Shown here: positions 44,975 through 57,425 of the stretch, piece by piece | Position numbering within the stretch: position 1 is the stretch's first letter | How the letters are laid out: each line of letters begins with the position of its first letter | Assembly: GCA_963921825.1 (NCBI GenBank) | Contig: OY997594.1 | Location: 40,852,557 to 40,916,556, forward strand | DNA length: 64,000 nucleotides | Direction of reading: 5' to 3' | Source: Erodium maritimum | Taxonomy: Eukaryota > Streptophyta > Magnoliopsida > Geraniales > Geraniaceae | Program-made: the position numbers and the translations under genes | Notes under the pieces: generated by a model | Database searches by the model: none | The model's input: only the letters and a program-made list of their open reading frames with translations | Told to the model about the DNA's origin: nothing

Positions 44975-46661
44975 TGTTGAGTCTCGAGGTAGGGTTGGAG
45001 ATGAATCAACTCGCAGCGGAAAATCAATGAAAACCAAGAGACGATTAAACCATGAAACAACTAACAAAGAATGGATTCACAAGAGAAAAATTCAGCACTA
45101 TATCTTACCAAAACAAGAACACCGGGTAACGAATGATTGGCTTGAGTCTCCAAGACGCCTACGTATCCACATGGGAATCAAAGCCACGTAGTTCTTCTCT
45201 TTGAGGACTCAAGAACACAAAAATGGAGGTGGAAACTAGCCAAACCCGAAATGGCCATGGAAGAGGGAGAGAAAATGTGTTTCCTATTCTTGTCTTGTGT
45301 TTGTTATGTTGAAAAAAGATGACTTAAACATAACAAAACCCATACTTGTTCAACTAAAGGCATGAGACAAGTATGGTGTCAAGTAAGTTGTAAATAGGAC
45401 AAAGTATAGCAAGACAAGATTGGGTTAGGTGGTGAATCACCAACACCTTAATCTTTGTCTTGCTTACTTAGTACTAATTAATCAAGACTTGATTAATTAG
45501 TTCCATGGGCCTTGGTTGCATGGGCCTTTCATGGGCCTCTTGGAACATGGCCCATGGCCATTTCCAGTGAGGTCCCGTGATTCGCTCATCGCCTCCAAGC
45601 CTTCCATACCGGAAATGTCCAACATTATCCGACGCGATCAATCCCAAGACTCCAAGCCTTGTCTCGATCCGTAAAGTCCTATTCACTTACGGGCACATGA
45701 CCCAAAACCCAGTTTTGGTCATGTCCCGAGACAACTCCCCTTTGGCCATTCTCCATAAATGTGTCAATGAGTTTCATCCTCCGGTGTGACCCTTAGGTTT
45801 ATGCATGTCAATAGATCAACGTAAAATCTCATTTTACTTGATCCTATTTAAGTGGCAACTAACGAGACTTTAGTATTGCCTGACACTACATAACGAATCG
45901 ACCCTGTCGATTCTAACCTTTCCGTCGTCCCTGTCATTATCCTTTTATCTCCGATATCCTGATTGAGATAAGGCATAGAGCCGTCATCCTTATTATTCTC
46001 AATCATCGTTCCTTGATATGTGAGATGACTGAAGATATGATACCCAGTATCATGTGCATGGCCATGCTATTCTTTCAGTCACTCTCGATCAAGCGGCCGA
46101 GAACCGATATCTTTCTCATACCTCAGTATGAGGGATAAATCCCTTAGCCGCCTTTCGTGTCACTCATGTAGCCCGTCCCCAAGCCAATCCTGGCCGTTAT
46201 GGAAGCCCTGTTACGGACAACGTTAGGCTCAGGTCAAACTCAGTTGTTGACTACATAGCGATCACAAAAACTCCTTGGTCTAAGGATACATGACAAGCTA
46301 CAACACTGAATATGTTCATGACTTAATCTATGGCACATATTCAGGGCGGGTCGTCCAATATCATGTCCCACATGATATCTATGATCAGACTCCTGAATCC
46401 CATTCCAATGACTAACAGAACGTAAGCCATAAAGAGCCATCTTTCATACTAGTCGCTTCTAGTGAAGCTTTGTTGACTAGGGACCCATCGAGTGTGATCT
46501 ATCTCGATCTATGGTTCTATTCGCATGGTGGGCATAGATCAGAGCACACATCGATATATTACACCAACACATAAGTAATATAAAGCCGCTTTAATTTTAT
46601 TGCTAACGATGATATATACATTTGGACATTTAGGATTGAACTACGGGCACTAAGACTAACA
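44975..46661 (-). repeat. 3' LTR of copia-B, minus-strand copy
   Basis: It has TGTTGAGTCTCG and GACTAACA plus-strand ends. The conserved GGGTCTC near the end is changed to GAGTCTC here. Confidence 0.95.
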
Positions 46662-49600
46662 TTCTCCCACTTGCCCTAGTTCCAATCTAAACTCCAATAT
46701 GTCCCCATCGACTTTACATGTCTAACATGTTCAGGCAGCGACACTGCCTTAGTCAAAGGGTTGGCTATGTTATCATCTGTTGCAATATAGGTTATCTTCA
46801 CTTCACCTCAGTTCAGTATTTATCTGATGAGGTGGATACGCCGCAGTACATGTTTGGATTTGTTATACGATCTAGGCTTTTAGCTTGCGTAATGGCCCTT
46901 GTGTTGTCGCAAGATGGATTCACCGGGCTGGATGGGTTTTTAATTATACCCAGCCCTGCCATGAATTTCCAAATCCACATAGCCTCTTTAGCTACCTCTG
47001 CAGCATCCATGTACTTGGCCTCTGTCGTAGATTCGGCAATGGTATCTTGCTTTACGCTCTCCCAGCTAAAGCTCTGCCATTCAGCGTAAACACATATCCT
47101 GATTGACTTCTAAAGTCATCTGGATTTGTCTTGGAAAACTAGCGTCTACTTATCCTTCGGCGACTAGTTCAGCATCATCTTTCCCCCGGGTTAGAATGAT
47201 GTCTACTGGTACAACATAAGGCTTACAAGACGTCTGGTCTCATACATGTCATGGCATATATTATCGATCCTGCCCCCAGGCGCATAGGATTTTCATCATC
47301 CTTTTCAGCTCATCAGGTGTCTTAGGACACTAAGTCTTGCTGAGATGAATGCCATGACTAGTGGGTAAGAGTCCTTTCTTTGAATCGAGCATTAAGAACC
47401 TACTCAATGCCTTGGTCACATAGGTTCCCTGACTTAAATCCAAGACCCTCTTGGTGCGATCTCTGCATATCTTAATCCTTAAGATATGAGAAGCATCGCC
47501 TAAGTCCTTTATTGAAAAACACTTCCTCAACCAAGCTTTAGTCTCGTGCAAGGTTGGGATGTCGTTTTCAATGAGAACCAGAAAGGTAATCTTGCTCCCA
47601 CTAGCCTTCTTATAAACGCAAGATTCATCCTCGTTCTTGATTAAGCCAAATCCAATTACAGCTTCATCAAAACGAAGGATCCAACTCCGAGAAGTTCGTT
47701 TCAATCCATAAATGGATTTCAACAACTTATAAATCTTTCCCTTATTCTTCGGATCATCAAAACCTTTGGGCCGAGACATACAAACGTACTCAGTCAAATT
47801 TCCATTTAGAAAAGCGGTTTTGACATCCACTTGCCATATCTCGTAATTATGATACGCAGTTATGTCAAAAAGAATTTGGATCGATTTTGACCATAGCCAC
47901 TAGGGAGAAGGTTTCCTCATAGTCAATCCATTGGATCTGCCTATAACCTTTCGCCACCAGTTGAGCTTTGTAGGTCAGAGGGTTGTCGTCCATGTCCATC
48001 TTCACCTTGAAGATCCATTTGCATCCGATGGTCCTCACACCATTGATGGGATCAACCGGTTCCCAGACTCGGTTGTCCGACATGGATTGCATTTCCTCGC
48101 TCATGGCTCCCAGCCATAACTCGGAGTTGGGCCCATCCACGACTTCCTGAAAGGTGGCTGGATCATCGTGATCCACCATGACTTCATTGTCACCTCCGGA
48201 TACCATATCTTAGAGGTGGAAGATTGATCCTTTCAAATCGCCTTGGACCTTCCGGAATTGTAACAGGAATTGGTTCTTACTCTACGACAATCTCTGGCTC
48301 CTTTCTACTGGGTTGCCAATTGGTTTAGACAGATCTGTACTATCCTGAATTTCTTCGAGATGCACAGTCCTCCCAATGACGTCTTTGGAAACAAAACTCC
48401 TTTTCCATAAAGACCCCACCCCATGCGACGAACACCATGTTCTCACTGGGATTGTAGAAGTAGTATCCCCTTGTTGCTTTGGGATACCACACGAAGGTGC
48501 ATATCTCAGATCTTGGTTCGAGCTTAGTCGAAACCAAATGTTTCACATAAGCCTCGCAACCACAAATCTTTAGGAAGGACAAAGCGGGCATAATCCCATA
48601 TCATTTTAAAATGGTGTCCCTTCCACACCCTTCGTTGAAGCCCGATTCACTATGAATGCGGTCGTCTCTAGAGCATAATCCCAGAAAGAGATTGGGAGAT
48701 CAGTCCAACTAATAATGGAACGGACCATTGTCTAACAATGTCCGATTTCTCCGTTTGGCTACACCTTTCATCTACAATGTCCCAAGAGGAGTCCATTCCA
48801 AAAGGATCCCATTCTCTTTTAGATGATCTAATAACTCTGTGGTCAAGTATTTTCCACCTCGATCCAATCGAAGTGCCTTAATACCTTTGTCGAGCTGGTT
48901 TTCTACTTTAGTCTTAAACTCTTTGAATTTATCAAAAGCTTCAGACTTATGTCTCAGCGAATAGACATAACCATATTTATTGTAATCATCAGTAAATGAG
49001 ATAAAGTAGCTAAAACCCCTCCTGGCAAGTGAACTTATTGGTCTACACACATTCGAGTGTATCAGCCCCAATAATTCACCCGCCCTTTCATCGCGATCGA
49101 TAAAAGGGCACTTTAGTCATTTTGCCCATCAAACAAACCTTGCACCTATCGATCGAATGGAATTCGAATGAACCTGAAAGTCCGCACTTCTGAAGTACTG
49201 ATAGGTGCTTCTTGTTTATGCGACCAAAATGACAGTGCCATAACAGAGTTAGGTTTAAATCGTTGGATTTAGACCTCTTGGTATTAACGGAATATATAGA
49301 ACTTGAGGCATTGTTACCCATATCTAATATGTACAATCCTCCAACCAAGTCAGTACTGGTATAAAACATATCATTGCATAGAACATTGAAAACTCCATTT
49401 CCAATATTAACATTATATCCTTCCTTGTCAAACTGGATACAGATAATATTCCTACTAAAAGTAGGTATGCAATATACATTATACAATACTAAGACAAGGC
49501 CTCTTGGCAAAGCAAGACTCATGGATCCTACAGCAGTTGCCACAACTCTGAGGTCCACTTCGTGCTTTCCAGACCTCTCCTACTTTCAGCCACCATATAT

Positions 49601-49862
49601 AAGTGCATGTGTGAGATTCAGTCCTGGTATCTAATACCCATGAATCTTTGGAAGTAGAGAGATGTAGCTCTATAGAGTTAATACCAGATGAAGGCACGGT
49701 CCCACCGCCCTTCCTTAGATCATCCAGGTTTCCTGATGAAGGCGCAGTCCTACTGTCCTTCTTCAGATCATCCAGGCTATTTGATGAAGGCGCAGTCCCA
49801 CTGCCCTTCTTCAGATCATCCAGGCTATTTGATGAAGGCGCAGTCCCACTGCCCTTCTTCAA
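46662..49862 (-). pseudogene. Copia-B pol remnant with terminal Gag repeats, minus-strand copy
   Basis: From high to low coordinates: 48 bp repeats end near 49680. Protease end and pre-integrase zinc finger (LLWHCHFGRINKKHL, then CKVCLMGK) lie in the 156-codon frame 49558-49088. The integrase core is at 49071-48772, where the first Asp is Asn (IHSNVC) and LDRGGKY holds the second Asp. RT frames lie at 48206-47865 and 47830-47330, with YVDD replaced by IEND. RNase H with TTEAKY is near 47030-46813. Stops separate the frames. The unoccupied target of the nested LTR in the other copy is at 46722-46740. Confidence 0.9.
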
Positions 49863-50235
49863 ATGAGCCGTGAACTTCTTGTAATCCCGGCTCCAATGAC
49901 CAGGCTATTGGCAGTAGAAGTAGACATTCTCAGGTGTCTCATCTTTCCTGCCATGTGCGCATGGGCCCCGCCCTTGCCACTTCCAATTCCCTTGTTGACC
50001 ATCAGAATATCCTTGGATCCCAGATCCCTGATATATTCTTCTCAGCAATTAATGACACTTCATGTAACTCTGATATGGTCTTAGAGACAGCCTTGTCAAG
50101 GACATATTCTTTGCGTTCAGACTTGAGGACTATCCTCAAAATTCTGTACCAGTCCAAATAGTTTGTCCCATTTAGCTTGACCCTGTCAAGAATGGTTTTT
50201 AATGACAAACTATTAATGTTCGCTGAATTTGCCAT
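49666..50235 (-). pseudogene. Copia-B Gag remnant, minus-strand copy, with four 48 bp repeats
   Basis: ATG at 50235 opens 77 codons with LDRVKLNGTNYLDWYRILRI. A shifted frame then holds a zinc knuckle YFYCQ, a stop, then PGHWSRDY. Four tandem 48 bp units at about 49685-49862 encode LDDLKKGSGTAPSSNS variants. The plus-strand copy has three. Confidence 0.8.
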
Positions 50236-51762
50236 TTGATCTACAACAGATAAAATTCAATCAGTAAACTGAATAAATTTTATGAAGATCAAGCTTAAAC
50301 ACCAACAATCGATTCTAAAACTTTAGAATCTGAAACCAAGATCCTTGATTCACTCGATTAAGCTGAACTAATGCTCACCACTTAATAGAGTTATGTAGGT
50401 AGGACTCCATCCAATCACATCCAATGTGACTCTTGGCTAGGGTATGTACTTATGTACACGACTTACCCTATTTGTTACCCTAGCTCAACCTCAGGCTGAG
50501 AATCGTAGTCGGGTCCACCAATTTTCAACTATGGCCCGTCACTATGTAGGTGCTCCGCTAATGCGCACGACACCCACATCTGTCGTCCAAACCTACTACC
50601 CCGCTTCCCCATGGATGCTCCGCTAATGCGCACGACACCCATAGGACGGGGAGGTAGTAAGGTGTTGATGATTGGGAGGTATCGGACATGACCCGCTTTT
50701 ACTTGTCCAGTTGTGTTCAAAACTTTGGCACATCCTAGATGCGATGAGCACATCAACTACATTCCAAATGCAATGATGCCTCAAATTACATCCAATGTAA
50801 CTCTTCCTTTGAACCCGTCAACTACATCCAATGCAATGACGGTTCTAAGGGTTCACACACAAGGATTAAAATTCCAATTTTATCTTTGCATGTGAGGTGA
50901 TATGCTCGGTAAATAAAGTTAAGCATGCAATTCTAAAACACATAGAATTAATCATGCATAAACTAAACCAAGCATAAAGCGATAAATGTGCACATAATAG
51001 CCCCCTAAACTAACTCCCACTAGCTTCTTGAGCTCCACCGACTCCAAGCCGATGCCAACACCCGAAAAGCCACCAAATGACCTTTTCGCCCTTTCTTCGT
51101 CTTGAGTAAAATATTACAATTTAATACACGACTCGCAGGTCGGGAATAAATAAATATTACAAACAAGTGGTTCGACGACCACACCTTGAAAGAATAATTA
51201 CACGCTAACTCTAACGGCTCGCAGGCCGTGAAAAGCGATAAATAATTAAATCGAGCTCGGGGCTATTATGTACACCATGCCAACATCACATCACACATCG
51301 TGTTATCAAACATCATGTGATTTTCCAGTTTTAATTAATAGCCAAGTTTCGAAAAATTTTGATGCTCGGTTTATCGAAACCGTTCAAAAATGAAACTTTT
51401 GAACATTTGATCTTCGAGTTCGTCATGACAGTTCCAAACTCTTCATAACTAACAAAACGGTTTAGCCTTGGCATATCAACCATCCAATGGTCATGCTTGG
51501 CCTAGCTCCGTCCAACGGAGCCCCGTTCGGTCCCGGTTTCGGCTCCCCGAGAGTCCCGCTCCCGAGACCCGAAAAATCAAATTTTTTTCAAAATTTCCAG
51601 ATTTGAAATAATTTTCAAAAATTCATTTTACATGCATTAAATCCATGAAAAAGAATTTAAAACATGTTATCAAACAATTTAGCAAAACTACATGCCAAAA
51701 ACGAAACTTTCAAGCAAAACCGAAACTTTGAACACCGTCTCGTGAATCCCGAAGGTAGCACG
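50236..51762 (-). other. Leader of copia-B, minus-strand copy
   Basis: Counterpart of 25417-26973, without a supported gene. It contains the same duplicated TCCGCTAATGCGCACGACAC at 50556 and 50619. Confidence 0.6.
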
Positions 51763-51774
51763 GCTCTGATACCA
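51763..51774 (-). promoter_or_regulatory. Primer binding site of copia-B, minus-strand copy
   Basis: The minus strand reads TGGTATCAGAGC one base after the 5' LTR. Confidence 0.93.
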
Positions 51775-51775
51775 C

Positions 51776-53462
51776 TGTTGGGTCTCAAGGTAGGGTTGGA
51801 GATGAATCAACTCGCAGCGGAAAATCAATGAAAACCAAGAGACGATTAAACCATGAAACAACTAACAAAGAATGGATTCACAAGAGAAAAATTCAGCACT
51901 ATATCTTACCAAAACAAGAACACCGGGTAACGAATGATTGGCTTGAGTCTCCAAGACGCCTACGTATCCACATGGGAATCAAAGCCACGTAGTTCTTCTC
52001 TTTGAGGACTCAAGAACACAAAAATGGAGGTGGAAACTAGCCAAACCCGAAAAGGCCATGGAAGAGGGAGAGAAAATGTGTTTCCTATTCTTGTCTTGTG
52101 TTTGTTATGTTGAAAAAAGATGACTTAAACATAAAAAAACCCATACTTGTCCAACTAAAGGCATGGGACAAGTATGGTGTCAAGTAAGTTGTAAATAGGA
52201 CAAAGTATGGCAAGACAAGATTGGGTTAGGTGGTGAATCACCAACACCTTAATCTTTGTCTTGCTTACTTAGTACTAATTAATCAAGACTTGATTAATTA
52301 GTTCTATGGGCCTTGGTTGCATGGGCCTTTCATGGGCCTCTTGGAACATGGCCCATGGCCATTTCCAACGAGGTCCCGTAATTCGCTCATCGCCTCCAAG
52401 CCTTCCATACCGGAAATGTCCAACATTATCCGACGCGATCAATCCCAAGACTTCAAGCCTTGTCTCGATCCGTAAAGTCCTATTCACTTACGGGCACATG
52501 ACCCAAAACCCAGTTTTGGTCATGTCCCGAGACAACTCCCCTTTGGCCATTCTCCATAAATGTGTCAATGAGTTTCATCCTCCGGTGTGACCCTTAGGTT
52601 TATGCATGTCAATAGATCAACGTAAAATCTCATTTTACTTGATCCTATTTAAGTGGCAACTAACGAGACTTTAGTATTGCCTGACACTACATAACGAATC
52701 GACCCTGTCGATTCTAACCTTTCCGTCGTCCCTGTCATTATCCTTTTATCTCCGATATCTTGATTGAGATAAGGCATAGAGTCGTCATCCTTATTATTCT
52801 CAATCATCGTTCCTTGATATGTGAGATGACTGAAGATATGATACCCATTATCATGTGCATGGCCATGCTATTCTTTCAGTCACTCTCGATCAAGCGGCCG
52901 AGAACCGATATCTTTCCCATACCTCAGTATGAGGGATAAATCCCTTAGCCGCCTTTCGTGTCACTCATGTAGCCCGTCCCCAAGCCAATCCTGGCCGTTA
53001 TGGAAGCCCTGTTACGGACAACGTTAGGCTCAGGTCAAACTCAGTTGTTGACTACATAGCGATCACAAAGACTCCTTGGTCTAAGGATACATGACAAGGT
53101 ACAACACTGAATATGTTCATGACATAATCTATGGCACATATTCAGGGCGGGTCGTCCAATATCATGTCCCACATGATATCTATGATCAGACTCCGGAATC
53201 CCATTCCAATGACTAACAGAACGTAAGCCATAAAGAGCCATCTTTCATACTAGTCGCTTCTAGTGAAGCTTTGTTGACTAGGGACCCATCGAGTGTGATC
53301 TATCTCGATCTATGGTTCTATTCGCATGGTGGGCATAGATCAAAGCACACATCGATATATTACTCCAACACATAAGTAATATAAAGCCGCTTTAATTTTA
53401 TTGCTAACGATGATATATACATTTGGACATTTAGGATTGAACTACGGGCACTAAGACTAACA
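51776..53462 (-). repeat. 5' LTR of copia-B, minus-strand copy (1687 bp)
   Basis: It is a near copy of 44975-46661, ends TGTTGGGTCTC and GACTAACA on the plus strand, and is followed by CAACA. Confidence 0.95.
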
Positions 53463-53473
53463 CAACATTCAAA

Positions 53474-55102
53474 CTACATAAGAAGTTGGTTGTCCGTGAA
53501 AATATGCATACAATACTGCATGCGATATTGCTTTAGAGACCTGTCTGTCATATACGTGTCGAATGGTAGTCTCGCTAAATCCAGCTCGATGAATTTCAGT
53601 GTGTAGATTTCATAGTCGCCTCTCCTACCAAATAATATCATATGGTTAGCATGAAATCAATTGTGCAGATAAAAGTTAGGAACTATCATTCTTAACTGTT
53701 AGTTTGAGGTAGACCGATCACACTCTCAAAGGTGAAATCCTCCTTGTATAAGCTTAATATCTTTGGGGCAAGATTAAGGTACGATAAAGCATCTTAGGGA
53801 TCATGTGTACATACGACTGCTTCAATGTATGTTGTTCGGCATCATATATGTGGTGAATAATGCTGTCGTAGACTTGAATATGTCTTTCTTCTACGTCGAC
53901 CAACAAGATCCAGTGCTCGTCCTTGTAGTTCATCGGAACATGTATCTTTTTTTTTCTCGAGCCATGTTTTGCAGTAACTAATCGACATCCTACCCCGAGG
54001 ATATGCCATCAATTTAAGATCTGGTTCAATGCCTAACTCATACTGTTCACGACATAATTTGTGGAACGCATAATCCACTAAGACGCAGTCACTCCAGAAA
54101 ACCCGAACATACATCGCTTGTTTGTTCCGTATTCCGAGCAATGCATCGTCCATATGCTGCATAAATTAAAAACGGTTTAATCTTACATACGTAAATGGAT
54201 TTTCATATGTTGCATAAATTAAAAGGATTTACTCCATGTCCTAACCTCGTACTACACTTAATTGTCAAATCCGCACCCAAGCTTTGGCAAATTGTCAAAT
54301 AGTAACGAATTTCAAAACTGAATTATTAAAAATCAAAAAGTAATGTTTAAATTGACTTTTTCCGTGAACAGTGAATCACGTGCTGCCCACGTGACTCATT
54401 TTATAATGGAGCTTGCGCGAGCTGAGGTCACGAAGAGATGAAATTCGAAGCTTGGACACAAAGAGATGAAGTTCGAAGAGCTGAGATGAAGAGATTAGGT
54501 AACAAAGAGATGAAGTTAGGCCAAGTTAACATCCGTAGGAAGAACATATTTGAGGGTAAACTCGACTTTTCACTTGTCCAAGTTAACGTCCGTTTAAATT
54601 TAGAAACAATTGGAAATTTCAGTTAATTGACCGTTACTACATGGCAATTTCAATTGTACAGGGTTTGGATTTAACAATTTCTGAAAGTTGTGCGTTAGGA
54701 CATGGAGTAACCCCAAAATAAAATAGAATTAAAACTTACATCAGGGGTGATCCATGATCCAACGATACATAGTTGTTGGAAATATTTGTTATCGCGTAGT
54801 CCGTACGGAGCGTCGATCGGCTCACCGCTACGTATGATGTCAGACCATTTCTTCACCCGAGGATCTAGCTTGCCTAGAGGATCCCAACTAGTAACCGACA
54901 TCGCTTTTACAACCGACACCTTACAGACTTTCGTCCTCTTTCTTGAACTTGGCAGATCGAGCTGCGATTGAGTGGGTGTCGGTGATAAGAGTGGGGGACG
55001 AGAACCTCCGACAAGGGGACGAGAACTTCCGACTAGTCGACGAGAGCCTCTACCAGCGAGAGTAACATCCTCAGCCTAAAGGACGACGATCTTGTTCTAA
55101 CA
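53474..55102 (-). pseudogene. Ulp1/C48 peptidase-like protein of a MULE, C-terminal half
   Basis: The exon ending at 54740 reads KLDPRVKKWSDIIRSGEPID then GSWITPD. A 583 bp GT-AG intron (54739-54157) joins it in frame to HMDDALLGIRNKQAMY. Next come DEHWILLVDVEERHIQVYDS (about 53925-53865), which places the catalytic His and an Asp of the fold, a second likely intron ending at a TAG before 53628, and RGDYEIYTLKFIE to the stop at 53474. A frameshift lies at an A run near 53950. In C48 peptidases the last motif is D-C-G with the nucleophile Cys; here it is D-Y-E. SUMO-protease activity is therefore not expected. Such genes are cargo of some plant MULEs. Confidence 0.8.
54225..54714. mobile_element. 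Mutator-type MITE in the intron of the Ulp1-like gene (490 bp)
   Basis: The ends GGATTTACTCCATGTCCTAAC and, inverted, GGGGTTACTCCATGTCCTAAC form inverted repeats that stay alike for some 40 bp further. AAATTAAAA (54216-54224) and AAAATAAAA (54715-54723) form a 9 bp duplication with one change. There is no coding capacity. The intron borders outside it remain canonical. Confidence 0.75.
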
Positions 55103-56764
55103 CTCAGTGTCACGCCCCTAATCCAGTAATGATCGGACTCGAGACGTGAACTAAATTAATAAATGATTAAAGAGATTTAAAAGAAATAACTCTGATATAA
55201 TAATCCGAAGGTAATAAATCCGATACCATGAGTCAACAGCTCATAAAGCCAACAATAAACGTTCAGTTCAAAACGAGGGTACGTCTCTAGACCAGACTAG
55301 CCTAAGATCTTCACTAGCTCCCTAGCTCCGAGAGTCCCGCTAGACCACAACCCGCTCAACCTGTAAAATCAAAAAGTAAGGGGGTGAGCTTGACGCTCAG
55401 TAGGGAAAACCATGAAAGACCGCCTTATATCTGATTTACCAAAAACACCTTTCCACAATTTAAAAATATATTAAGAGGTTTGATACTCGATACGACTCTT
55501 AAGTCAATTAACAATCAACACCACTCGTTAAACTCTGACACTCATAGCCCGACTACACCCACATCAACTCAAAACCAATCATTTGAATAAAGTCCATACG
55601 AAGGCGACAACAGAATCATGTAACCCAAATAAAACAACTTCCACTTTACTCAACCACAAACTATCCCGAAAATCCTCGTCCAAGCCCTTTCACGACCGAC
55701 TCAGGGACAGCCACAAAGGCGACACTTTAACTTACACACCAATGAACAACCAACACTCAATTTCCACTGTACATAGTCAACGGCACTCACATGCACAATC
55801 ACCAACAATCAAACAAGGCATTCTCAGCCACATTCAACTCGTAACAAGGAAAACACCCATAGTCACAACACAGTAATACTCCATCGAATTCAAGTAACAC
55901 TCCGTCAAATCAAGGCATTCTCGAACACACAACTCGTAACCCATGCGCGGTCTCGGGAGCAACCCGCTCGGCCCGACGTAGCCGTACGCAACTTTCCCCT
56001 AACCCACAGTCAGGAGAGGCGGTCGACCTCATCACGGAATATATCTCTTCGCGTAACACATCGCGAATCACAGCATTTTACCAACACATGGAAGGTAGGG
56101 AAATCGCCTCTTCCCGCAACACATCGCGGACACAACGTTTTACCGATGCAGGGAAGGCAGGGATGTCACGCCCCAATTTCAGCGAACCGAACTCGGGACG
56201 CGAACATTTAAAAAGATACAATACTTGAAACCTGTTTTCATTAAATCACTTTAAAAGCCAGTTTAGTTCAACAAAATAATATTTACATCTCAAAAATAAG
56301 TCCCCACAATTGGACAAAAACGAGGTACACGTCACTAGACTCAAAAACACCCAGAAACCCGCTTCAAGCTCTTCAAGCTTCAGAAGCTCACCTAGTCCAG
56401 ACTACGAACGGTACCTGTAGGAAAAGCAGCTAGGGGTGAGCGTTCGCTCACCACCACAGATAAAAGACTGACTACGGCATACTTAGCAGACAAAGCCAGT
56501 GACACCAACAACGACTCAAAAGACACACACACGACCAATACATTCCTCAACCGACTCAACACTCGGACACGTGATGTAGACCCCACACGACAATCGACGA
56601 CCTCTTCCAAAGACACGACGGACAACCACACAACACCCAAGATCACAAAGGATCGCACACCATACAAGATCACAAAGGATCGCATACCAGCTGCTCAGTA
56701 ACCCAATCTCTGTCCCTCGCCCTTTACCGATCCCAGTCAGGTCAGGCGGTCGACCTGTCGCGCA

Positions 56765-56940
56765 ACTTCTCCCGATCCCAGTCGGGAGGCTAACCCAAAA
56801 CCTCTCCGCTGCACCCGATCCCAGTCGGGTGGTTAGCCACACCCGCGCGTCCTTCCCCCGATCCCAGTCGGGGAGCTAGCCCACAACCTCTCCGCTTCTC
56901 CCGATCCCAGTCGGGAGGCTAGCTACACCACACAACCTCC
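56765..56940. repeat. 43 bp tandem repeat with a dyad in each unit
   Basis: CCCGATCCCAGTCGGG recurs at 56771, 56814, 56857 and 56900, an exact 43 bp period. Each core is itself an inverted repeat (CCCGA...TCGGG), so the array could form a row of hairpins. Confidence 0.85.
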
Positions 56941-57159
56941 ACCAAGATCAAGTAACGAAACACAATCACAAACAAAGTTCAACAGACAGTAACGACACCA
57001 GTCCCAAACTCCACAGGCACCCAAGGCCACCAAGACACCAACAACCAAACACGGGTTCAACAACCCTACGGGCCCTCATGGCCACCCAAGACACCAACGG
57101 TAAAGTACGGGTTCACAATCCCACGGGCACTCACGGCCACCCAAAACACCAAAAATAAC

Positions 57160-57425
57160 AACACGGGCTCTCATGGCCACCCAAGACTCAGCAATAGTAA
57201 CACGGGCTCTCAAGGCCACCCAAAACTCAATAATACAAACACGGGCTCTCAAAGCCACCCAAAACTCAATAATACAAACATGGGCTCTCAAAGCCACCCA
57301 AAACTCAATAATAATAACACGGGCTCTCAAGGCCACCCAAAACTCAATAATACTAACACGGGCTCTCAAGGCCACCCAAAACTCAATAATACTAACACGG
57401 GCTCTCAAGGCCACCCAAAGCTCAA
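57160..57425. repeat. 39 bp tandem repeat
   Basis: CACGGGCTCTCAAGGCCACC with CAAAACTCAATAATAC recurs at 57201, 57240 and 57279 and so on, about seven units. The period is divisible by three, so both strands show long repetitive ORFs that are not genes. Confidence 0.85.

Larger units (their letters stand above)
44975..53462 (-). mobile_element. Copia-B retrotransposon, second full copy
   Basis: LTRs at 44975-46661 and 51776-53462 are flanked by CAACA (44970-44974 and 53463-53467), a perfect 5 bp duplication. The PBS complement is at 51763-51774 and the polypurine tract complement at 46662. The two LTRs differ at about 20 sites of 1687 by eye (about 1.3%), so the insertion is fairly recent. 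Coding remnants show the same defects as the plus-strand copy. It landed 12 bp beyond the stop codon of the Ulp1-like gene. Confidence 0.95.
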
